A DNA stretch of 21,478 bases, taken from contig CAUCXT010000042.1 of assembly GCA_958446835.1 (NCBI GenBank), forward strand, positions 1-21,478, given 5' to 3'. Below are positions 16,096-21,478 of the stretch, piece by piece. The stretch is from an uncultured Eubacterium sp. (GTDB lineage: Bacteria > Bacillota > Clostridia > Lachnospirales > Lachnospiraceae). Both the position numbers and the translations under genes were made by a program. The notes below the pieces were generated by a model. The model made no database searches. It had not been told where the DNA came from and saw only the letters and a program-made list of their open reading frames with translations. Each line of letters opens with the position of its first letter. Position 1 is the stretch's first letter.

Positions 16096-16146
16096 TTAGG
16101 GCGCTCCCTAACAAGATGGAAAATGCATTGCGTTTTCCGTATCTTG
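16096..16146. other. oriT: Putative origin of transfer (oriT)
   Basis: TTAGGG-CGCT-CCCTAA (16096-16111) is a perfect 6-bp inverted repeat. It is followed at once by a second repeat: CAAGATGGAAAA (16112-16123) with TTTTCC-GT-ATCTTG (16133-16146). The minus strand of the first contains GCGCCCT, the core shared with RSF1010/pC221-type nic regions (TAAGTGCGCCCT). It lies 44 nt upstream of mobC and the relaxase, the normal place for oriT. The nick position is not determined. Confidence 0.6.
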
Positions 16147-16190
16147 CAAAAAGTGTCTGAAAGATTTTAATGGATTGGAGGATTTTTATT

Positions 16191-16535
16191 ATGGAGAAAC
16201 AGCTAAGAAAGAAAAAGGCGATTGTGCGGCAGAATCGTACCTTCCGTCTTTCGGAGTATGAATTACAGAAGCTGTCCGAGGGTGCAGAGGCGGCAGGAAT
16301 GAATGAAAGCAAATATGTGAGGGAGCTGATACTTCATGGCGGGGTGGATGCAACTCATGCAGAGGACAGAAGAAATCTGATTCGTCAGATCAGCGGTATT
16401 GCAACGAATATTAACCAGATGGCAAAGCGGTGTAACGAGAATAAGCGGATAGATAATTCAGATGTATTCCGGCTGACGTTTGAGCTAGGGGACATTAAGA
16501 AGTTATTGCAACAGTTAATGGAAAGGTGGCGGTAG
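16191..16535 (+). CDS. mobC: MobC-family mobilization accessory protein
   Basis: A 114-residue protein with a basic N-terminus and the RHH pattern NRTFRLSEYELQKLSEGAEAAG, then the MobC block NESKYVRELILHG and IRQISGIATNINQMAKRCNE. MobC proteins bind oriT and help the relaxase open and nick DNA in the relaxosome. GGAGG (16177-16181) is 9 nt before the ATG at 16191, so I prefer this to the upstream ATG at 16170. It follows the oriT-like repeats by 44 nt and ends one base before the relaxase start, the standard mobC-relaxase order. Confidence 0.85.
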   Translation: MEKQLRKKKAIVRQNRTFRLSEYELQKLSEGAEAAGMNESKYVRELILHGGVDATHAEDRRNLIRQISGIATNINQMAKRCNENKRIDNSDVFRLTFELGDIKKLLQQLMERWR

Positions 16536-16536
16536 A

Positions 16537-18300
16537 ATGGCAATTACGAAGCTTATGCATATAAACGCACCAAAAAAAGGTGTGGCATCAGTGCATCTTA
16601 AAAATGCACTGGAATATATCTGTAATGAAATAAAGACGGATAATGGAAATCTGGTGGGCAGTATTAACTGTCTGCCGGATTTTTCTTTTGAGCAGATGAT
16701 ACAGACGAAGAAAATGTTCGGAAAGATCGGTGGCAGGCAGGGGTATCATTTTGTCATTTCTTTGGAACCGGGGGAAGGTAATGAGGAGCAGATGCTTGAG
16801 ATTATCAGAAGATTTGCGGAGGAATTTCTTGGTGGAGAGTATGAGGCAGTTTATGCTGTTCATAACGATAAGAATCACCTTCACGGACATTTGGTTTTTA
16901 ACAGTGTCAACATGGTTACGGGCAGAAAGTACGATTATAAAAAAGGTGATTGGAAAGATATCATCCAGCCGATTACCAATAAACTTTGTGAGGAATACGG
17001 ACTTTCCATTGTTCCGGCAGAATACAGCAAGGAGCCTCTCAACATGAACCGTAAGGAATGGGAAAAGGAACAGAGCTGGAGTGATGTGGTGGAAGCAGAT
17101 ATGAGATACTGCCGAAGCCGGGCAAAGAGTGTAGACGAGTTTTTATATTTTATGGAAGAGTTGGGATATGAAGTGAAATCCGGTGTCCATATTTCCGTAA
17201 AGGCAGGGAAGATGAAACGCAGCCGCAGACTGGACACCCTTGATACAGAGTTTTCAAAAGAAAAACTGGAAGAATATTTTACAGAGGAAAAGTATTTTGG
17301 TGATTATACAGAACCGAAGATTTACGGTAATGGACTGGCACTCAGATATAAGCCGAAATCTGATTTACAGAAGAAATACTATGCGAAGGTGTATCGTTTA
17401 CATGTGGTGCAAAAATACAGATTCCGCTATCACTACACCAGATACAAGGAAGATCTGGAACAGATGCATAAGCTACAGGAAGAGTATCTGTTTCTGTGTA
17501 GGAAGAACATCAATAGCTGGGCGGATGTATTCAATGCACAGAGAGCCGCAGAGAAAAAAGTAGCAGAGATTGATGCCTGTAAAAAGGAATTGTATAAGGA
17601 GCACGCACAGAAAAAATACCAGTATGAAAAGGACGGCGATGCGGCTGCATTTCTGTTTCATGAGGCAGAGTATCGGAAAAAGCTAGATGAACTGAAGGCA
17701 GAACGGAAAGAGGCGAAGAATGAGAAGAATGTGGCGGAAAGGTGCCTAAAACAGAATCTCTATGCGTGCCTTGAAGTACCGGATGATCTGGATATCGAGA
17801 ATCTGTATCTGACAGATTTGCCGAAGGTGGAGAAGCAGGAAGTGATTGAAGAAGATGTGGATTCTGCGATTGAAGAAACAGTGGTTCCTAAGATGCTTGA
17901 TTCGGAGAGCGTGGATGAGCAGATTGTAGATGTAGAGGAGTCTGTTGATGTTCAGAACTATGGAGCGGTATTAACTGAGACGGAAGATGCGGTTGCAGAT
18001 TTTAAACCGAAATTCTGTGATGCAACAGCCGATACGTTATTTCCAGAACCGGAAATGACTAGAGAAATTTATGAATCTCTGACGGATAAAGAGAAAGCAG
18101 AATGGATTGGCATTACTTCGGATAACACTGACGAATCTATCCGTTTATTTACGGAGAAGATGAAAGAACTCGGTATCACTTATCGTTATTCGTTTGATAT
18201 GCTAGATGAATTTATGAGGCTGGAAGAGGTTGTTTCAAAAGAAAATAGAACGGAAGCCAGCGGCTATCAGTGGAGCAGAGAACAGGAAAGGAAGCGGTAA
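16537..18300 (+). CDS. mobA: Relaxase/mobilization nuclease (MobA/VirD2 family, MOBP-like)
   Basis: A 587-residue protein that would nick oriT and pilot the single strand during conjugation. The N-terminal relaxase domain shows the metal-binding triad HNDKNHLHGH (109-118) followed by LVFNSVN. Tyr27 in ALEYICN is the candidate catalytic tyrosine, and GYHFVISLEPGE at about 69-80 is typical of the family. A long Lys/Glu-rich helical middle (about 290-420) and an acidic C-terminal part follow, with no motor or primase motif seen. The start ATG at 16537 lies 1 nt after mobC, with AGGTGG upstream, indicating co-translation. The absence of conjugation-machinery genes nearby fits mobilization by a helper, but the element continues out of view. 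Confidence 0.9.
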   Translation: MAITKLMHINAPKKGVASVHLKNALEYICNEIKTDNGNLVGSINCLPDFSFEQMIQTKKMFGKIGGRQGYHFVISLEPGEGNEEQMLEIIRRFAEEFLGGEYEAVYAVHNDKNHLHGHLVFNSVNMVTGRKYDYKKGDWKDIIQPITNKLCEEYGLSIVPAEYSKEPLNMNRKEWEKEQSWSDVVEADMRYCRSRAKSVDEFLYFMEELGYEVKSGVHISVKAGKMKRSRRLDTLDTEFSKEKLEEYFTEEKYFGDYTEPKIYGNGLALRYKPKSDLQKKYYAKVYRLHVVQKYRFRYHYTRYKEDLEQMHKLQEEYLFLCRKNINSWADVFNAQRAAEKKVAEIDACKKELYKEHAQKKYQYEKDGDAAAFLFHEAEYRKKLDELKAERKEAKNEKNVAERCLKQNLYACLEVPDDLDIENLYLTDLPKVEKQEVIEEDVDSAIEETVVPKMLDSESVDEQIVDVEESVDVQNYGAVLTETEDAVADFKPKFCDATADTLFPEPEMTREIYESLTDKEKAEWIGITSDNTDESIRLFTEKMKELGITYRYSFDMLDEFMRLEEVVSKENRTEASGYQWSREQERKR

Positions 18301-18308
18301 ATAGTGTT

Positions 18309-18406
18309 AGGTCCGCCCTAAAAATATTGGGAGCGAACCTATGTAAAATTCGAGATAAAATGGAAAGGTTCGGGGTGAAAATTCATTTTTTGCGTGTATT
18401 TTCACC
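18309..18406. repeat. Nested inverted repeats after the relaxase gene
   Basis: CGAACCT (18334-18340) can pair upstream with AGGTCCG (18309-18315, one wobble) or downstream with AGGTTCG (18366-18372), giving two mutually exclusive hairpins. Next, GGTGAAAAT (18374-18382) and ATTTTCACC (18398-18406) form a perfect 9-bp stem with a 15-nt loop containing TTTTTT. The role is unknown: attenuator, terminator or single-strand origin are possible. Confidence 0.5.
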
Positions 18407-18412
18407 TCGCAA

Positions 18413-18446
18413 GTCCGTTTTATTGGACATACAGGTGTGTTATAAT
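18413..18446 (+). promoter_or_regulatory. Extended -10 promoter with upstream palindrome, for the small-protein genes
   Basis: TGT-TATAAT (18438-18446) is an extended -10 element with a perfect TATAAT. GTCC-N8-GGAC (18413-18428) just upstream is a possible operator. There is no good -35 at 17 bp. Confidence 0.55.
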
Positions 18447-18465
18447 TTGGTCAGATAGCAAGAAG

Positions 18466-18496
18466 ACCTCCACCTGATTAAGAAGGAAACGGAGGT
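18466..18496 (+). promoter_or_regulatory. Hairpin that can mask the ribosome binding site
   Basis: ACCTCC (18466-18471) is the exact complement of GGAGGT (18491-18496), which is the ribosome site of the small gene starting at 18503. The stem would hide the site in the leader RNA, whose predicted start is about 18453. Confidence 0.5.
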
Positions 18497-18502
18497 AGTA
18501 TT

Positions 18503-18691
18503 ATGAATGATTGGAATGGAAATGGAAAGTACGATATGCAGGATAGCTTTATTGATTATCAGTGAGCTAATTCAGGAAGTTCCGGGGCTTCGTCGGATTG
18601 GTGGATATGGGTACTTTTAGCTATTGTTATGGGTGTATGCCCACCGCTAGGAATTATCATTGTATTGGGAATCATGATATTTGGAAAGTAA
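18503..18691 (+). pseudogene. Small acidic-motif membrane protein, interrupted by in-frame TGA
   Basis: From the ATG at 18503, with GGAGGT 6 nt upstream, the frame reads MNDWNGNGKYDMQDSFIDYQ, then TGA at 18563-18565. It then stays open for a further 41 codons to TAA at 18689-18691. The continuation holds a Ser/Gly-rich linker and one membrane segment (WWIWVLLAIVMG ... IIIVLGIMIF). The N-terminus matches that of the next gene (DWNxxGKxDxxDxFIxY), so the two are related. It is most simply a recent nonsense mutation in a 62-residue gene; stop read-through or a sequencing error is also possible. No selenocysteine insertion element was recognised. The function is unknown. Confidence 0.6.
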
Positions 18692-18752
18692 GCAATTATA
18701 TTTAAATGCGAAAGACAGTAAATATACCTAGGAGAGAATGGAGGAACGGATT

Positions 18753-19046
18753 ATGGCATTTTACGATTGGAACCACGATGGCAAGAAAGATTTTACAGAC
18801 GACTTTATTGAGTATAACATATATAACGAGTCGACAAAAAATAGTAAACCTTCTTCTTATTCAAGAGGTGGAGGAATATCTACATTTGGAGCAATTCTTT
18901 CTGTGATTGCAGGTTTAGTAGGACAAGTTGCGATATATATGATGCTTGGAGTAGAGGTGGAAGATGTACCAGTAATAATAATGATAATACTGTGGATTGT
19001 AATTTCATCCATTACCGGAGCAGTTTTGGATAGTATAGGGATATAG
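18753..19046 (+). CDS. Small membrane protein with N-terminal DxNxDGxxDxxD acidic motif
   Basis: A 97-residue protein of unknown function. Residues 5-16 read DWNHDGKKDFTD, fitting the DxNxDGxxDxxD pattern of calcium-binding thrombospondin type-3 or dockerin-like loops. A polar Ser/Asn linker follows (to about 41), then two membrane segments (about 45-65 and 72-92). There is no signal peptide ahead of the acidic motif, so its side of the membrane is unclear. GGAGG (18740-18744) 8 nt upstream supports the ATG at 18753 over the one at 18738. It lies 61 nt after the broken paralogue, probably on the same transcript, and is followed by a terminator. Proteins starting with this DWNxDGKxD signature recur in clostridial genomes, by my recollection. 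Confidence 0.7.
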   Translation: MAFYDWNHDGKKDFTDDFIEYNIYNESTKNSKPSSYSRGGGISTFGAILSVIAGLVGQVAIYMMLGVEVEDVPVIIMIILWIVISSITGAVLDSIGI

Positions 19047-19051
19047 AAAAT

Positions 19052-19085
19052 GGGGAACTGGTGTGTGCTGGTTCCCTTGTTTTTC
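19052..19085 (+). terminator. Intrinsic terminator after the small membrane protein gene
   Basis: GGGAAC (19053-19058) pairs with GTTCCC (19071-19076), followed by TTGTTTTT. It starts 6 nt after the stop codon. Confidence 0.7.
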
Positions 19086-19195
19086 ATGGGTGGTTATTAA
19101 GGTAGAAAAAGAGGATGCAGATTAAATAATAAAATAATAAAATAAAATAGTTATTTTCACTACCAGATGTTGCCTTTAAAACTCGCTTGAAGTTT

Positions 19196-19235
19196 GCAAG
19201 ATATTCTTGCGACATGAAAAGGCTTGTGATAAAAT
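19196..19235 (+). promoter_or_regulatory. XRE gene promoter with overlapping palindromic operator
   Basis: TTGCGA (19207-19212), 17 bp, then TAAAAT (19230-19235) preceded by TGA form an extended -10 promoter. The perfect inverted repeat GCAAG-ATATT-CTTGC (19196-19210) overlaps the -35. CTTG (19186-19189) with CAAG (19197-19200) suggests a second half-site. The layout suits autorepression by the XRE protein that follows. The preceding stretch 19086-19190 holds an A/T-rich AATAAAA run and nothing else I can name. Confidence 0.55.
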
Positions 19236-19281
19236 TATAGATAGTTTGAAATGGTTATTTGACAGGCACAGGAGGTGTAGA

Positions 19282-19488
19282 ATGGCTGTAAGTTATAACA
19301 AACTATGGAAGATACTGATTGACCGAGGAATGAATAAAACACAGCTTTGTGAAAGGGCAAAGATAAGTACTAATGCTATGGCAAAGCTTGGAAGAAATGA
19401 AGATGTAAGGGTGGAAGTTTTAACGAGGATTTGTGTAGAGCTGGGGTGTTCCTTAGATGATATTATGGAAATTATAACAGAAGAATAG
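19282..19488 (+). CDS. Small XRE/Cro-family HTH transcriptional regulator
   Basis: A 68-residue single-domain regulator with the Cro/C1-type helix-turn-helix. The pattern is KLWKILIDRGMNKTQLCERA, ISTNAMAKLGRNEDV, then VLTRICVELGCSLDDIMEI. Such small XRE proteins often control their own promoter and neighbouring cargo genes, and they serve as controllers beside restriction and defence genes. GGAGG (19271-19275) 6 nt before the ATG at 19282 decides the start over the ATG at 19213. A palindrome overlaps its promoter -35. The helicase gene starts 68 nt after its stop with no terminator seen between, so the two are probably co-transcribed. Confidence 0.85.
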   Translation: MAVSYNKLWKILIDRGMNKTQLCERAKISTNAMAKLGRNEDVRVEVLTRICVELGCSLDDIMEIITEE

Positions 19489-19556
19489 CAGAGAGTTTTA
19501 TAGGACACCTAATCAGATAGAATAATAGAAAAGCGAAAGATGCGGAGGTATGGGAT

Positions 19557-21478
19557 ATGGTAAATAATGACCTGACTTTTTTTACAAATGAACCCGACAG
19601 AGATTTATACAGTAGGTTCAGTAATATTTTGAAAAGCAATACGCAGTTTTTTGATATTTTGGTGGGATATTTTAGAACCAGTGGATTTTTTAAGATGTAT
19701 CAGTCTATGGAATCCGTTGAGAAGATTCGTATATTGGTAGGTCTGAATGTAGATAAATATACGGTTAAAATTATTGACAAAGCGAATATGGAATTAGCGT
19801 ATGATTCGCCGACAACCAAACAGGCAAAGGAAGCCTTTGGGGAATCCGTGGAAACAGAATTTGAAGAAGCAGAGCCTACTTCTGAAATCGAGCAGGGTGT
19901 CCGCACTTTCGTTGATTGGTTAAAGAATGGTAAGCTGGAACTGCGTATGTATATGGAAGCACCGATTCACGCAAAGGTTTATATTATGCGTAAGGATATG
20001 GAGCGTGTGCCAGATACATACGGAAGTGTTATTACAGGATCAAGTAACTTTTCCGAAGCAGGATTGCAGAATAATCTGGAATTTAATGTAGAACTGAAAG
20101 ACAGCAGGGATGTGAAGTTTGCTCTTGAAAAATTCGAGGAGCTGTGGGAAAAGGGTGTTCCTGTAACCGAAGATTACATAGAAGCAGTAGAACATAAAAC
20201 ATGGCTTAGAAACGATATTACACCGTATGAAATATATTTAAAGACATTGTATGAATTTTTCAGGGAAGAAATCAACTCTGATAAAGACCTTTTGGCTGAT
20301 AACTTATTGCCTGACGGATATATGCGTTTGCAGTACCAGCTTGATGCTGTGGTGCAGGCAAGAAAGATTCTGGAAACTTATAATGGCGTATTTGTATCTG
20401 ATGTAGTAGGTCTTGGAAAAACATATATTTGTGCTATGCTGGCAAAGAGCCTGAAAAAAGGTAAAAAGCTGGTTATCTGTCCGCCTGTTCTTGTGGACTA
20501 TTGGAAAGAAGTATTGCTGGAATTTGATGTGGCTGCCGAAGTGCAGTCACTAGGAAAATTAGATACAATATTGGAAAAGGGAGTGGATAAGTATTCCTAT
20601 GTATTTATTGATGAAGCACACCGCTTCCGTAATCAGGGAACAGAAAGTTTTTCCAGTCTGCATAAGATATGTTACGGTAAAAAAGTGGTACTTATATCGG
20701 CTACTCCGATTAACAATTATTCCAGTGATATAGAAAATCAGATTTATTTATTCCAGCCGAAGCATGATAGTACAATTATTGGATTGAAAGACCTTGAAGC
20801 ATTTTTTAGGGAATTGCGTTCTAAGGAAAAGAAGCTGACAAAAGGTACACAAATGTATCTGGATGCGGTTCGTGCAAACTCGGAAGAAATCAGGGATAAG
20901 ATTTTACGCCACATAATGATTCGTAGAACCAGAGGCGAAATCATAGAATATTATGCGGATGACCTTGCCAGACAAGGATTGACATTCCCGAAGCTCGGAA
21001 CACCTGAACCGATAGCATATGTGTTTGATGAAGATACAAATACCGTATTTAATGAAACCGTAGATACCATTAAAAATTTCAAGTATTCCAGATATAAACC
21101 GCTGGTATATTTAAAAGATACAAAAAAATATGCGTCCCTTTTAACGGCACAACATAATATGGGAGGATTTATGAAATCCATATTGGTTAAGCGTTTAGAA
21201 AGTAGTTTCTTTGCTTTCAAAAAAACGCTTGGCAGATTTTTAGAATCCTACGAAAAGTTTATTGATATGTACGAACAGGGCGAAGTGTATATTAGCAAAA
21301 AGGTAGATGTTTATGATTTGCTGGATAGTGGCGATGATGAAAAACTTATGGGCTTAGTTGAAGCCGAAACAGTAATGCATTTCAAGTCAGAAGAATTTGA
21401 CGAGAAATTTATTAAGGATTTACGCTGGGATTTAGCAAAACTGCAATATTTACATGATATGTGGAAAACCATTACAGA
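19557..21478 (+). CDS. PLD-nuclease/SNF2-like helicase fusion, 3' end outside window
   Basis: The frame is open for 640 codons from the ATG at 19557 (GGAGG at 19544-19548, 8-nt spacing) to the right edge. The N-terminal part (about 20-190) has a phospholipase-D-like HKD motif: HAK at 138-140 and GSSNF at 161-165, followed by NNLEF. The family's HxKxxxxD Asp is not at the standard spacing. An SF2/SNF2-type helicase follows: LQYQLDAV Q-motif-like, DVVGLGKT at 282-289 (motif I), DEAH at 352-355 (motif II) and SATP at 381-384 (motif III). The C-terminal RecA lobe with motifs IV-VI is not yet seen. PLD nucleases and SNF2 helicases occur together in phage-defence systems such as DISARM; this single-chain arrangement next to an XRE gene on a mobile element suggests defence or restriction cargo. 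The specific system is not identified. Confidence 0.8.
   Translation, partial: MVNNDLTFFTNEPDRDLYSRFSNILKSNTQFFDILVGYFRTSGFFKMYQSMESVEKIRILVGLNVDKYTVKIIDKANMELAYDSPTTKQAKEAFGESVETEFEEAEPTSEIEQGVRTFVDWLKNGKLELRMYMEAPIHAKVYIMRKDMERVPDTYGSVITGSSNFSEAGLQNNLEFNVELKDSRDVKFALEKFEELWEKGVPVTEDYIEAVEHKTWLRNDITPYEIYLKTLYEFFREEINSDKDLLADNLLPDGYMRLQYQLDAVVQARKILETYNGVFVSDVVGLGKTYICAMLAKSLKKGKKLVICPPVLVDYWKEVLLEFDVAAEVQSLGKLDTILEKGVDKYSYVFIDEAHRFRNQGTESFSSLHKICYGKKVVLISATPINNYSSDIENQIYLFQPKHDSTIIGLKDLEAFFRELRSKEKKLTKGTQMYLDAVRANSEEIRDKILRHIMIRRTRGEIIEYYADDLARQGLTFPKLGTPEPIAYVFDEDTNTVFNETVDTIKNFKYSRYKPLVYLKDTKKYASLLTAQHNMGGFMKSILVKRLESSFFAFKKTLGRFLESYEKFIDMYEQGEVYISKKVDVYDLLDSGDDEKLMGLVEAETVMHFKSEEFDEKFIKDLRWDLAKLQYLHDMWKTIT

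Larger units (their letters stand above)
12839..21478. mobile_element. Integrated mobilizable or conjugative element, left part
   Basis: From the end of rlmD onward the genes change from housekeeping to mobile-element type: ParB-like, TnpV, ParM-like, ParR-like, an oriT-like region, MobC, relaxase, small cargo proteins, XRE regulator, helicase. The left boundary is inferred at the 3' end of rlmD; 23S rRNA uracil methyltransferase genes are known insertion sites for serine-recombinase elements such as Phi-m46.1 in Streptococcus. No integrase, conjugation ATPase or right end is visible, so IME and ICE cannot be told apart. Confidence 0.75.

Noticed and set aside
15950..16312. Open frame of 120 codons on the minus strand across the oriT region
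   Set aside because: It runs through terminator and oriT repeats and the start of mobC, and has low-complexity content with no family pattern; a shadow.
18423..18446. TTGGAC paired with TATAAT as a standard promoter
   Set aside because: The spacer is only 12 bp; the extended -10 explanation is better.
18706..18906. Open frame of 66 codons on the plus strand overlapping the small membrane protein
   Set aside because: It is an alternate frame of the better supported gene at 18753, which has a good ribosome site and a motif shared with its paralogue.
19120..19152. AATAAAA-type A/T repeat before the XRE gene
   Set aside because: Simple low-complexity sequence without regular unit spacing; not an iteron or CRISPR array.

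Overview
The window looks like chromosome from a low-to-mid GC Clostridia bacterium, most likely a Lachnospiraceae-type gut anaerobe. Evidence: strong GGAGG ribosome sites, sigma-A promoters, a Firmicutes-style MutS2, YhaM and an Fe-S uracil methyltransferase, and a mobile element of a type common in that family. The species is not determinable by eye.

Region 1 (4-2379, minus) is mutS2, divergent from region 2. Region 2 (2466-8288, plus) is a compact Tad/Flp pilus operon behind an excellent promoter (TTGACT-17-TATAAT). Its order is CpaF/TadA ATPase, TadB-like and TadC-like membrane proteins, a Flp-like pilin, a DUF4320/TadE-like pseudopilin, an unassigned membrane-anchored pseudopilin-like protein, a CpaB/RcpC-like protein and a TadV-type prepilin peptidase. 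The ATPase and membrane pair would drive assembly of pilins cleaved by the peptidase. It is followed at 8584-10056 by a membrane-anchored HtrA/DegP-like protein with a PDZ domain whose catalytic His and Asp are replaced, so it is probably a pseudoprotease.

Region 3 (10200-12879) holds housekeeping genes: yhaM (3'-5' exoribonuclease with OB and HD domains) and an RlmD/RlmCD-type 23S rRNA m5U methyltransferase. Between them lies a gene-free stretch with a long imperfect hairpin.

Region 4 (about 12840 to the right edge) is the left part of an integrated mobile element abutting the 3' end of the methyltransferase gene. It carries a ParB-like protein, TnpV, a ParM/actin-like ATPase, a ParR-like RHH protein, an oriT-like inverted-repeat region, MobC and a MobA/VirD2-type relaxase. 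Next come a structured non-coding stretch and two related small proteins with an N-terminal DxNxDGxxDxxD-like acidic motif and membrane segments; the first copy is interrupted by an in-frame TGA. Then come a small XRE regulator with a palindrome over its own -35, and a large PLD-nuclease/SNF2-like helicase open to the right edge. The last two look like the start of a defence or restriction cargo module. No integrase is in view; a site-specific recombinase would be expected at the unseen right end.

No rRNA, tRNA or CRISPR array was seen.
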